NCBI GenBank assembly: GCA_964502705.1
Contig: CAZCXZ010000011.1
Span: forward strand, 1 to 44,826
Direction: 5' to 3'
DNA from: Berkiella sp964502705
Lineage (GTDB): Bacteria; Pseudomonadota; Gammaproteobacteria; Berkiellales; Berkiellaceae
Length of the DNA: 44,826 bases
The position numbers and the translations under genes are program-made. Shown here in pieces: positions 8,689-16,390 of this stretch. Numbering within the stretch: position 1 is the stretch's first letter; every line of letters begins with the position of its first letter. The notes beneath the pieces were generated by a model. The model saw only the letters and a list, made by a program, of their open reading frames with translations, ran no database searches and was not told the DNA's origin.

Positions 8689-9939
8689 TTAGTGTGTTGA
8701 GATAGGCTTTAGCACGGTGTTATGTTGCATTCTTTTGCTGCAGTAAACTAAGCCTGCACCTAGTAACGAACATAATGGAATGAGGCAAAGTGCATGAATA
8801 TAGGCTTCTAATGAATATACTCTGACACCATCTACCAGCGAGTTCGGATCAAAACGATCCATTAAACGGCCTATTGAGCCATGAAAAAAGGAACCGCCAA
8901 ACATGTTAATGCAATTGAGCAGCGCAATGGTGATCCCCATCAAATGCGTGGGAACGATCTGAGCACCAGTCGCAAAGACCACAACTTGATAACAACATAA
9001 AATACCGATCAATAACATCACTGCCATTAATCCGTAACTCGAAAGATAGCTATTTCCTAAGAGCACGAGCATCATCAGGGCAGACATGCCAAGCGCTGAT
9101 AAAAAGATAACCGTATGATGCGCTTTAAACTTTTCTGCGAAGAACCCTAAGATTGGTCCACCGAACAACATGCCGATAAAAATGTAAGAAGTGATCCCTG
9201 CTGCTTCACCTTTGCCAATATGCCTTGCGTTCATTAAGAAAGGTACACCCCAAACATCGGCAAAGCCCTCTAAAGCACCGACCATCATCAGGTTTGCAAA
9301 AGCAAGTACAATCAGGGGCTTATAGGTAAACAACTGTCGTAAAGACGAGATGACTGGATACTGTTCTTCTTGAGGCGTACTTTTCCCGCGTAAGAATATA
9401 AAAGTCAGCACGCCAAGGCTCAAAGCGGCAATGCTAAGCAGCTGGGCAACCTGTTGCCAGCCTAATTGATCAATCATAAAACTGATGGGCCTGCCACCAT
9501 AGACAGCGCCCAATAGGCCGAAGCTAAAAGAGAGTCCCACCAACTGAGCATAACGGTTTTGTGGGAACCACTGCGAAATGATCTTCGATGTTCCTAAAAA
9601 GCCCACCACCGAGCCAACGCCAATTAAAAAGCGGCTAAGGAGCGCAACATCCCATGAACTGCTAGCGATTAGCAGCCAGGTTGCAAAGGCACATAGTAAA
9701 GCACTGAGTGAAATCACAATTCGAGGACCGATTTTATCAAGTAATAAAGCCACCGGGATCTGCATACCCGCATAGCCTAAGTAGTAAAGTGAGGCAAAGA
9801 CGCCGTATTCTGTGGCATTAATATGGTATTTTCCATAAAATTCAGATGCGACGAGGCTTGGGAAGAGTCGCAAAATAAATTGAAATGCGAAAAAAGCCAG
9901 GGGAAAAACCCACATGAACCACGGTAATAACCTTTGCAC
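8689..9939 (-). CDS. MFS transporter, predicted branched-chain amino-acid importer
   Basis: 416-aa, 12-helix major facilitator. The open frame extends to 10047, but that extension runs through a terminator; a GTG at 9939 has GGAGG 7 bases upstream and the product then starts VQRLLPWFMWVFPLAFFAFQ, normal for the family, so GTG is chosen. The MFS signature between helices 2 and 3 is seen as QIPVALLLDKIGPR. In Legionella and Coxiella many related MFS carriers (Pht family: PhtA threonine, PhtJ valine) import amino acids from the vacuole. The gene is preceded by an apparent attenuator with a Val/Ile-rich leader peptide (10007-10093), so I infer control by, and probably transport of, valine/isoleucine. 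Substrate is not proven by the protein sequence itself. Confidence 0.85.
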   Translation of the reverse strand: MQRLLPWFMWVFPLAFFAFQFILRLFPSLVASEFYGKYHINATEYGVFASLYYLGYAGMQIPVALLLDKIGPRIVISLSALLCAFATWLLIASSSWDVALLSRFLIGVGSVVGFLGTSKIISQWFPQNRYAQLVGLSFSFGLLGAVYGGRPISFMIDQLGWQQVAQLLSIAALSLGVLTFIFLRGKSTPQEEQYPVISSLRQLFTYKPLIVLAFANLMMVGALEGFADVWGVPFLMNARHIGKGEAAGITSYIFIGMLFGGPILGFFAEKFKAHHTVIFLSALGMSALMMLVLLGNSYLSSYGLMAVMLLIGILCCYQVVVFATGAQIVPTHLMGITIALLNCINMFGGSFFHGSIGRLMDRFDPNSLVDGVRVYSLEAYIHALCLIPLCSLLGAGLVYCSKRMQHNTVLKPISTH

Positions 9940-9953
9940 GTAACAACCTCCAC

Positions 9954-9990
9954 AAAAAAAAAGACCCCCGGGATTTCTCGCGGGGGTCTT
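9954..9990 (-). terminator. Intrinsic terminator in the MFS transporter leader (attenuator)
   Basis: On the minus strand AAGACCCCCG pairs with CGGGGGTCTT (9981-9990 with 9961-9970) across a 10-base loop and is followed by an unbroken T-run (9954-9962). Only about 14 bases separate it from the GTG start, and the Shine-Dalgarno GGAGG follows directly. It must be read through for the transporter to be made, so it is regulatory. Confidence 0.88.
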
Positions 9991-10006
9991 TTGGTTTACT
10001 TTATAA

Positions 10007-10093
10007 TTAAGTAAATAGCCCCCGAGGAGTAATAATAATGACTCCAACCACTTCGGCGACTATATTTTGAACTGTGTATGATACATTTTTCAT
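10007..10093 (-). CDS. Val/Ile-rich leader peptide of the MFS attenuator
   Basis: 28-codon open frame from ATG at 10093 to TAA at 10007. Ten of 28 residues are Val or Ile, with the run VVGVIIITPRG (residues 15-25) just before the stop; the Ile codons are three consecutive ATT. This composition matches ilv-type leader peptides, which sense charged tRNA-Val and tRNA-Ile by ribosome stalling. The stop lies 16 bases before the terminator stem. Weak point: no clear Shine-Dalgarno precedes the ATG. The peptide itself probably has no function after synthesis. It is not related in sequence to the transporter. Confidence 0.75.
   Translation of the reverse strand: MKNVSYTVQNIVAEVVGVIIITPRGLFT
10019..10045 (-). 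promoter_or_regulatory. Pause hairpin and antiterminator segment of the attenuator
   Basis: Inside the leader peptide frame, GGAGT and ACTCC (10041-10045 with 10026-10030) form a small stem whose loop is the ATT codons. Immediately after it, CGGGGG (10019-10024, codons CGG GGG) is complementary to CCCCCG in the 5' arm of the terminator. Stalling at the Val/Ile codons would open the first stem and free this segment to block the terminator; translation to the stop would mask it. Confidence 0.65.
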
Positions 10094-10226
10094 AATAGCT
10101 AGAAACTAGCATAAGCGAGCCACCTGTACAATAGCTAAAGGACAAACTCGCTTTTGGGGTGGATAACATATTTATACCATTATCAGGATGAGCAAGCGTG
10201 AAGCTACATACAATTGAGATTAAAGT

Positions 10227-11201
10227 ATGATAACGAACATTTATATAAGTCCTGGTGGGTCTTTGACCAAAAGTGCCGCAGCCAGTGCAACATTGGCCTG
10301 GGTAGACGTTATGAACCCTAGCCCAGAAGAGCGTAAAACCATTGAAACGCAAATGGGGATAACGTTACCGCAACGTTCTGAATTACTGCAGATTGAATTT
10401 TCAAATCGATTTTATGTTGAAGACGGCTGCCTATTTATGTCGGTGAATCTTGTTACCAAAGTCGCTCCGTTTCCTGAAACGCATGTGGCTACAATTATTG
10501 TAACGCCCAAATCAATTTTGACGTTGCGCTATTCGGATCCTCATCCGATCCAAAGNNNNNNNNNNCTTATCGATCAGATTGACCAACGAAAATTTGAAGT
10601 TAAAGATTATTTGTATGTAATAGTTATTTTATTGGAATCTTTTGTTGGCAAAGTTGCTGATGTGTTTGAGCTAGTGGGCGAAAGAAGCGATCAAATCGTA
10701 ACCATGTTGGTAAAATCCATTAATAATAAGATGAACAAAAATCATAGTGAATCATTGAATAAAATTCTTCGCGAAATTAACAGTCTTGAAAACTTATTGT
10801 CTAAGGGGTATCAAAGCCTATCAAGCATTAACCTGCTAGTTGGGTTCTATGAGCAAAATGACGATGAGCATCAAGAAAATTATGTGATCAAGAATATTGA
10901 CATTGTTAAAAAGGACGTCCATTCATTATTAAAACATGGTGAATATTTATCTCAAAAATTGTCATTTCACTTACAATCTACGCTTGGGCTTATTAATATC
11001 GAGCAAACCCAAATCGTTAAAATGTTTACCGTATTAGCCATGGTATTCCTACCACCCACCTTAATTGCGAGTATTTATGGTATGAACTTTAAATTCATGC
11101 CAGAACTAAACTCAGCCTACGGTTATCCATTAGCTTTGGCCTTGATGGTTGCTTCGACGTTTATTCCTTACAAGTTCTTCAAGAAAAAGGGCTGGATCTA
11201 A
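10227..11201 (+). CDS. corA: CorA-family Mg2+/divalent metal channel, interrupted by an assembly gap
   Basis: Inner-membrane divalent cation channel. The N-terminal cytosolic domain (residues 1-109) reads into a run of 10 N, then a long helical region and two C-terminal membrane helices with the selectivity motif YGMNF between them (YGMNFKFMPE). It ends in a positively charged KFFKKKGWI tail. The gap sits where other CorA proteins have a connecting stretch after LRYSDPHP, so the real gap may be somewhat longer than 10 bases and the true protein slightly longer than 324 aa; the frame is open on both sides. It is divergent from the MFS transporter. No clear Shine-Dalgarno is seen before ATG 10227. 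The stop lies in a region of short tandem duplications and REP-like motifs. Confidence 0.85.
   Translation: MITNIYISPGGSLTKSAAASATLAWVDVMNPSPEERKTIETQMGITLPQRSELLQIEFSNRFYVEDGCLFMSVNLVTKVAPFPETHVATIIVTPKSILTLRYSDPHPIQXXXXLIDQIDQRKFEVKDYLYVIVILLESFVGKVADVFELVGERSDQIVTMLVKSINNKMNKNHSESLNKILREINSLENLLSKGYQSLSSINLLVGFYEQNDDEHQENYVIKNIDIVKKDVHSLLKHGEYLSQKLSFHLQSTLGLINIEQTQIVKMFTVLAMVFLPPTLIASIYGMNFKFMPELNSAYGYPLALALMVASTFIPYKFFKKKGWI
10556..10565. other. Assembly gap (10 N) inside the CorA gene
   Basis: Ten N characters; such fixed blocks often stand for a gap of unknown length. The flanking frame stays open at this length. Confidence 0.95.
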
Positions 11202-11219
11202 AGGACTGGATCTAAAGGA
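11192..11219 (+). repeat. 14-bp tandem duplication at the CorA stop codon
   Basis: CTGGATCTAAAGGA occurs twice back to back (11192-11205 and 11206-11219). The first copy holds the corA stop; the second runs into the REP-like core GGACAGCCAT. A second near-duplication, TGGTCGAA(G/A)GG, occurs just downstream. Suggests slippage or element insertion at the gene end. Confidence 0.75.
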
Positions 11220-11273
11220 CAGCCATTCGGGTTTTGGTCGAAGGGTCTAAAGAGTGGTCGAAAGGACAGCCAT
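11217..11273 (+). repeat. REP-like motif pair, left flank of the RAYT
   Basis: Exact GGACAGCCAT at 11217-11226 and 11264-11273, in direct orientation, following corA and about 125 bases beyond the 3' end of the transposase gene. Opposite in orientation to the copy on the other side of the transposase (12484-12493). Confidence 0.8.
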
Positions 11274-11397
11274 TTTGTTTTTCAAGCAAATGTAAGGTTA
11301 CAAAAATATAAGGCTAAAAGTCATTTTTTACTTTTAACAGATGAGTGGAGTGTTAATGGGATGGCGATTTTAAAATCTAAATAATAGAGTAGATAGG

Positions 11398-12417
11398 TTA
11401 AGCTGCATTGCAATAGGAACTTGATGCAGCATGAAGCCCTTTTGGGGCTTGGCAATGATAATGTTTGCCAAATTCCCTTAATACAGCAGGATGTCCAATA
11501 GCATAAGAGAAATAGGTTTGTAAATTTTTAACCATTTTTAGCCATGTTCTTGGATTGAGTGATAGCCGATCCAAAATAGGGGCAAGTTCTTCTGGTATTG
11601 CGCCAGGTTTGTCATCTCGAATGACTCGGCCAGTGGAGTCAACCAACTGCAAGTAATCAGTTAGTTTAAAATCGATGACAGGGAAATCAAACTTTTGTCT
11701 TGTTTGACTTTTGGTGCAAAAGGGCATGAGATGTATCGGTTGCTTGAAGTCATTGCATCTCGTATCCGTAATTGGAGGTGCAGCATTTCTTTTTAATTCT
11801 TTAGAAAACAATCGAAGTCGGTCCTGTATGGACGTGAAATCAGAAGATTCGGGTGTTGTTGAAATTTTTGCTCTTATAGGGTTTAGATCAACATAGACCA
11901 TTGCACTTAACACAGCACCTTCATCTAATAGTGCTTGTGATTTAAAGCGGCCTTCCCAAAAGCGTCCCTTTTTGTCTTCCTCCTTATTTGAAACACGTGC
12001 GATAGACTCATTTAAACAACGCATAAACCAGCTAATATCAGTTAGACGTTGTCGCCATAAGGCAATTTTATATTCAACTTCCTTTTGGGATAGATATTTT
12101 AATGATTTTGCATCTGTTGGGAAAATATGTTCCCAGCGTCTAACGACTTCATCGTTGTGCCAAGTATTTGATTCAGGATCATTGATGAATAACACGAGAT
12201 GATAATGATTGCTCATAACGGCATATGCGCAAACATGGATCGCAAAAACAGAAGCTAAATATTTAAGTCGTGCGACTATCCATGATTTTCTATGAGAGTA
12301 ATCCCGCCCAGTCTCTTCATCATGTCCACATAAATAGGAACGGCGAACACAACGTGCCATGCAATGGTAATAAGGCGTTGCGTTTATGTCTATTAAGTTT
12401 GACCTTGGAATTGTCAT
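11398..12417 (-). CDS. REP-associated tyrosine transposase (Y1/IS200-like domain)
   Basis: 339-aa HUH-type transposase. The ATG at 12417 is preceded by AGGA at 8 bases and starts MTIPRSNLIDINATPYYHCMAR, the usual RAYT start; upstream in-frame codons are ignored. The HUH metal site is seen as NHYHLVLF (about residues 88-95). The catalytic tyrosine is expected in the C-terminal half of the Y1 domain but I cannot assign it with certainty. Signature RAYT elements are RRSYLCG, KGRFWEGRFKSQAL and YVDLNPIRA. The reading frame is intact. Flanking inverted 10-mer motifs and further copies of the same motif elsewhere in the window fit a RAYT acting on REP-type sequences. Function: single-strand DNA cleavage and joining at REPs (family knowledge). 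Confidence 0.88.
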   Translation of the reverse strand: MTIPRSNLIDINATPYYHCMARCVRRSYLCGHDEETGRDYSHRKSWIVARLKYLASVFAIHVCAYAVMSNHYHLVLFINDPESNTWHNDEVVRRWEHIFPTDAKSLKYLSQKEVEYKIALWRQRLTDISWFMRCLNESIARVSNKEEDKKGRFWEGRFKSQALLDEGAVLSAMVYVDLNPIRAKISTTPESSDFTSIQDRLRLFSKELKRNAAPPITDTRCNDFKQPIHLMPFCTKSQTRQKFDFPVIDFKLTDYLQLVDSTGRVIRDDKPGAIPEELAPILDRLSLNPRTWLKMVKNLQTYFSYAIGHPAVLREFGKHYHCQAPKGLHAASSSYCNAA

Positions 12418-12483
12418 AGAAAACATCCTGTACTGCAATATGCGTAAATTACAATATATCGTTACAAATATCAAGATGATAAA

Positions 12484-12493
12484 ATGGCTGTCC
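12484..12493 (-). repeat. REP-like motif, right flank of the RAYT
   Basis: Exact ATGGCTGTCC, inverted relative to the left-flank copies, 67 bases upstream of the transposase start. It overlaps a small palindrome CTGTC-ct-GACAG. Confidence 0.8.
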
Positions 12494-12628
12494 TGACAGG
12501 GTATTACTGATGGTTAGCTGGTTGCTAGTCATAACTTTCGTAAATGAAAGTAGAAAAACGGGTGGGACAAACTGTCACGCTGCAGAATGGGAAGCTTCTG
12601 TTAATTTGCTTCATCTAATTGGTTACGA

Positions 12629-14668
12629 TCACTTATCAATATACTTTTTAACTTGTTTATCAGATATTTTGATCAGGCAACCTTGTTTGTTAAGAACTTT
12701 AAAAAATTGACCTGGGTGCATTGTTTTCATATTTTCTTTACCTGAAATTGGGGATTTGACAGCAGGCGTTCTTCTTAATCCTTGTTCGGCGGCTAATTCA
12801 CGTAAAGCATGATTAAGACCTTCAATAGCTATCATGGTCGTATAGGCTGTGTACTGTGAACAGAGCATTGGAATATCATCATTTTTGTCTCGTTTAGACC
12901 AAGCAGCTTTGACTTTGTCATCAATCGATTGGCTTTTTCCAAAATGATTAACTTTCGGAAGGAATATCTTTTTTGCGCCAATTTTAAGATACGCTTTGTT
13001 TCCGACTCCCGCTGTTAATTTATCTGTAACGATGGCGTCATGAACCTTTCTTTCAGTTTCACTATATAATTTGTTCAACTCACGTTGCCAATTGTCACCG
13101 AATAGTTTTTTCATATTATGAATATCACTTTCTTTAACTAATTTAGAAACATCAAAGCGATAAAGATCGTTGTATAAAAAATCCCCATAAGTCATTTCGT
13201 CATCGCCATCAAATTCACGTGTTAGATGCGCCATAGTGAGTTTGTCATCTTCTAATCGCACTGTGGCAGTGTGTCCATAGGGTGTAATCAATCTCATTCC
13301 TCTGCTGAACAAGCGCTCAAAACGTGATTCCTCTTCCATTACTTGCTTTTCTTGCTTAAGATTGTGAAATGCAAACAACGTATGTCGAGATTTGATTTTG
13401 TGCCGATCAACACGGACATTTTCTATTTGGTTGCGAAATTGTTCCGCTTTTTCGCACAATGATGCAAAATGAGGTTTTTCATCTGTTGTGTTAAACCACT
13501 TTTTAAGAATTTCATTAGTATCAGCGACTTCATTTAGCATCGCTGCCTCTCGCAAGGTTAAGCGATCGGATTCTGGAACCTCGTCTTTTAGGTTATTATT
13601 TTCGTCAAGTAATTTATCAACTTTCTGTTTAAGGTTATCATTGATATGTCGTGATTTATAAGTAAAGCGACGTAACGCAGTTATATGAGGTAATAAAGCG
13701 ATAGCGAGTGATTTCATATTGTCTGATGATTCTAGGCTCTTCAAAGCACTAACAAGATTACCTAGCTTGGTGTTCAGTTCCATATTGCCAGTATTTTGCT
13801 CGCAATATTTCTTTAGGGTTTTAATATCCTCTTCTTCTTTAGGATCTTTATTTAGTAATAGTAAGAAGTTTCCATCCTCCAATGACATGCCGTGTGCCTT
13901 TACAGTATTTAAAAAACGCTGTTCAATGGCCTTATTCTTAAGTGCGCTGTCTAGTATAATAATTATGCCACGAGCGCCTGATTGGTCAGGCTGGTTTTGA
14001 ATGATTTTGGCATATTGGTGGATGGTTTCGATTTCATCTTGAGAATAATGCTCTTTAGTATAAAAGTTTTTGGCAGCTTCAGATGCGACTTGGTCGATTG
14101 CAAGTTGAACTTGATTATTTGCAGTTTCTAGCACCTGATTAAGAGTGTGGATTGCTTGCTTGTAAATACCTAACTCAAACACGTCAATAGGTTTTATTTT
14201 AACTTTTGGTTCAAATAATTCTATAGGTTGAAACAATTGTGCCAGACAGAATATTTCATGATTACTAAACGTGATATCAGGCACATTATCATTAATTTGA
14301 TGTATTTTTTCTAACGCGCTGTCAACGGTTTGCTTTTCATTACCAACATTCATTAATGCTACGATACCAGCAAATGGATTAAAAGTAGTGTGGTCTACTT
14401 GTTGGTTTGCTACTTGAGCGGCACAAAGCTCCATAATTGCAATGTTGTCTTTGTCACCGATTACAGTATTGGTAAATAATTCAAGTAGTGCCATTTCATT
14501 TTTGCTGCAAACATAGTCTGGATCTGTATGAGCCAAGGTCATTAACTCAATTGCTATTTTGTAGAGCTTTGGTAATTTAATATGATTGGATTCACTGATA
14601 GCGACTAATTTCTTGCCAATATCAGGGTTTTTTAAAATCTCTTTGATTTCACTTTTGTTAATGGGCAT
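12629..14668 (-). CDS. Unknown large protein with possible permuted papain-like (YiiX-type) hydrolase domain
   Basis: 679-aa protein of no firmly recognised family. The frame extends to 14749, but ATG 14668 (MPINKSEIKE) fits better: it overlaps the upstream gene by 11 bases and has GGGAAGTGA before it. Residues 1-440 are mostly helical. In the C-terminal third, YGHTATVRL (His about 466) followed about 137 residues later by MLCSQYTAYTTMIAIEGLN (Cys about 603) and a MHPGQFF motif recall permuted NlpC/P60 or YiiX-like enzymes, where the His precedes the Cys. This assignment is inference from motif order and spacing. No signal peptide. Probably co-translated with the 114-aa protein upstream. Candidate secreted effector by context only. 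Confidence 0.6.
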   Translation of the reverse strand: MPINKSEIKEILKNPDIGKKLVAISESNHIKLPKLYKIAIELMTLAHTDPDYVCSKNEMALLELFTNTVIGDKDNIAIMELCAAQVANQQVDHTTFNPFAGIVALMNVGNEKQTVDSALEKIHQINDNVPDITFSNHEIFCLAQLFQPIELFEPKVKIKPIDVFELGIYKQAIHTLNQVLETANNQVQLAIDQVASEAAKNFYTKEHYSQDEIETIHQYAKIIQNQPDQSGARGIIIILDSALKNKAIEQRFLNTVKAHGMSLEDGNFLLLLNKDPKEEEDIKTLKKYCEQNTGNMELNTKLGNLVSALKSLESSDNMKSLAIALLPHITALRRFTYKSRHINDNLKQKVDKLLDENNNLKDEVPESDRLTLREAAMLNEVADTNEILKKWFNTTDEKPHFASLCEKAEQFRNQIENVRVDRHKIKSRHTLFAFHNLKQEKQVMEEESRFERLFSRGMRLITPYGHTATVRLEDDKLTMAHLTREFDGDDEMTYGDFLYNDLYRFDVSKLVKESDIHNMKKLFGDNWQRELNKLYSETERKVHDAIVTDKLTAGVGNKAYLKIGAKKIFLPKVNHFGKSQSIDDKVKAAWSKRDKNDDIPMLCSQYTAYTTMIAIEGLNHALRELAAEQGLRRTPAVKSPISGKENMKTMHPGQFFKVLNKQGCLIKISDKQVKKYIDK

Positions 14669-15002
14669 TGGTGTCACTTCCCAAAAGTTGAGGATACATG
14701 CTGTAAATATCGCTAACCAATATTTCAATAAAAATTGAAAAGCGAGCATTAAAATCCCTTGATTTTAAGTCTTCTGCTAGGGTGAAAATAAGTAGTTTAT
14801 CCAGAATCATTATCTTTACGGCCGAATATTCTATTTCATCGATCTTTGCTACGATATTGTCCGGCAAGGCGATTACCAGTTTCTGGAGTAGAAAATTGGC
14901 ATTTCCTTGGTCTGAATTGCTAATCCAGGGTGCAGTTGTTTGCGCTATTTTTGAAAGCTTGTTTTGTAGTTGATCAAGGTAGGCATTTCTAATCGCGTCC
15001 AT
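14658..15002 (-). CDS. Small protein coupled to the 679-aa protein, unknown function
   Basis: 114-aa, helical-looking, no signal peptide or membrane segment. The sequence starts MDAIRNAYLDQLQNKLSK and is moderately acidic. Its last codons overlap the start of the following gene by 11 bases in a different frame, which points to translational coupling and to a functional pairing, for example as a chaperone or regulatory partner; that is inference. I recognise no family. No strong Shine-Dalgarno is seen before ATG 15002. Confidence 0.6.
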   Translation of the reverse strand: MDAIRNAYLDQLQNKLSKIAQTTAPWISNSDQGNANFLLQKLVIALPDNIVAKIDEIEYSAVKIMILDKLLIFTLAEDLKSRDFNARFSIFIEILVSDIYSMYPQLLGSDTNAH

Positions 15003-15202
15003 TTATTTTGACCAAATGTAGTTGTATGCTTTTTTTATGACAAAACATCCTGCATGGAAGTTCATTTAATCACTGCATATTGTGTAGTTACATGGTATCA
15101 CGACATCAGTAAGGCGAAAGGTAAATAGCACAATGCTTACAGAAGCAAATGACCCAGCGTCAAGCAGGCAGGGTGGATGGTTGTCCTGGCATGGTATGCA
15201 AA

Positions 15203-16258
15203 TCAGGTATCATTAAATTTGGGTTTGATTGTTTTATGGTTCTGCTCTTGGTTTTCTTTAGAATCATTTATCGCATCTTTAGTAACAATGCCGATTTGTT
15301 TCGGGGTTTTGTCATGAATGTTTTTACTTTTTCCAGAAAGTAAGATTTTCTCAGGTCTTTTATTTTCTTTAGTGACTTTGACTTTCGTTTCTAAATGAAC
15401 ATTTTCTTGTTTTGGATGCTTATATTCTCTCTTCGAATGCTTTGCTCTGCCAACTTCTTCCATAATAACGGGTTCGAATGTTTTATCTTTTCGTAGGTTT
15501 AAGAAAAACGTATTTTGATCACCAATATTTGCTTTTGTTTGGATAGCTTGAATTAATTTAATATCAAGTTTGCTCAATATCTTTAATAATGTTTCAGCGC
15601 TGAGCGACTTTAAATATTCTTGGAGTTCTTTGGCACTTAATTGATCCAATAAAACCTTGAACTGCTCATTTAACTGATCTGGTTTCATCTCGCCAAGTTG
15701 TAGCTTGCGTAAAGCACGTTTATAAGCCTTGTCATCTTGGCCTTCTTTGCCAATTGGAACAGATAATCCACTAAGGATAACCCCTGGGTAGTAACTAAGC
15801 GTTACATTTGAATAATCCTTTTGGTTTGAAGGATCATGTAATGCTAAATCAAATTCGGCCGTTCTATTATCTGCTTCATTGGATTCATCGCAATAATAGA
15901 GATTTATCTTTAGATTAGTTTTTTCAGGCAATCCATCTGCGATGAGACGTTGCGCGATAGTTTTTTGGTCAAGCGTTGACCCCCCTCCTCTTGCTTGATT
16001 GCAAACATCGGGAGTGCCTTCCATACCATGCGATAATATGTATACTTTGTCATGTTCTTTCATGTCGGCAAGACCTTTGCTGCCTTGGAACACAACTTTG
16101 ATTTCGTTGCCTATGTAAGGAGTCGGCGAATCTTCTGCCAATATTTCACGTAATTCCTGCTTTGATCGATATAATGTTTCCCATCGCTTTGCCATTCCAA
16201 TGAGTTCTGTAGGATCTTCGCTTTCAGAAAAGGGTATATATAGATATACAGTTGGCAT
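15203..16258 (-). CDS. Possible clan CD (caspase/C80-like) cysteine peptidase with lysine-rich tail
   Basis: 351-aa soluble protein. DKVYILSHGMEG (His77-Gly78) is followed 46 residues later by LKINLYYCDES (Cys123); between them lies TIAQRLIADGLP. The pattern of a hydrophobic strand ending in His-Gly, then a helix, then a strand ending in Cys is that of caspase-fold peptidases such as the C80 self-cleaving domain of MARTX toxins. I infer a His-Cys dyad. Residues 200-240 are helical (QLNEQFKVLLDQLSAKELQEYL), and the last 80 residues are Lys/Glu-rich and probably disordered, with KHPKQE and KENKRPEK stretches. GGGG 8 bases before the ATG lies inside a hairpin (16268-16308). Candidate effector or self-processing toxin; not proven. 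Confidence 0.6.
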   Translation of the reverse strand: MPTVYLYIPFSESEDPTELIGMAKRWETLYRSKQELREILAEDSPTPYIGNEIKVVFQGSKGLADMKEHDKVYILSHGMEGTPDVCNQARGGGSTLDQKTIAQRLIADGLPEKTNLKINLYYCDESNEADNRTAEFDLALHDPSNQKDYSNVTLSYYPGVILSGLSVPIGKEGQDDKAYKRALRKLQLGEMKPDQLNEQFKVLLDQLSAKELQEYLKSLSAETLLKILSKLDIKLIQAIQTKANIGDQNTFFLNLRKDKTFEPVIMEEVGRAKHSKREYKHPKQENVHLETKVKVTKENKRPEKILLSGKSKNIHDKTPKQIGIVTKDAINDSKENQEQNHKTIKPKFNDT

Positions 16259-16267
16259 GGTTTAAGC

Positions 16268-16308
16268 CCCAATAATGAGCTAACGATACTGTTAGTACTA
16301 TTATTGGG
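16268..16308 (-). promoter_or_regulatory. Inverted repeat covering the ribosome site of the peptidase-like gene
   Basis: Outer arms CCCAATAAT (16268-16276) and ATTATTGGG (16300-16308) are perfect complements, with an inner CTAAC/GTTAG pair. In the minus-strand mRNA the 3' arm ends in GGGG, 8 bases from the ATG at 16258, so the fold could hide the ribosome site. It might equally be a terminator of the upstream gene, but no T-run follows. Confidence 0.5.
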
Positions 16309-16390
16309 ACTTTATACAAAGCTAGAAAGTTCAAAAATTGCGACTAAAGAGTGACACTGCACAAATTAACGATGCTATAGGTTTAAATTA

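Larger units (their letters stand above)
11217..12493 (-). mobile_element. RAYT unit with inverted flanking 10-mers
   Basis: A Y1 transposase gene bounded by GGACAGCCAT (11217, 11264) on the left and its reverse complement ATGGCTGTCC (12484) on the right. This is the layout of REP-associated tyrosine transposase loci, which are usually single-copy and domesticated rather than true IS elements. No target-site duplication was identified. Borders are approximate. Confidence 0.65.

Noticed and set aside
9940..10047. N-terminal extension of the MFS transporter to 10047
   Set aside because: It would be translated through the GC-rich terminator and T-run, has no ribosome site, and the GTG at 9939 has a perfect GGAGG.
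12510..12710. 66-codon frame on the plus strand between the RAYT and the next gene
   Set aside because: Overlaps the end of the convergent 679-aa gene, lacks a ribosome site, and has no recognisable content.
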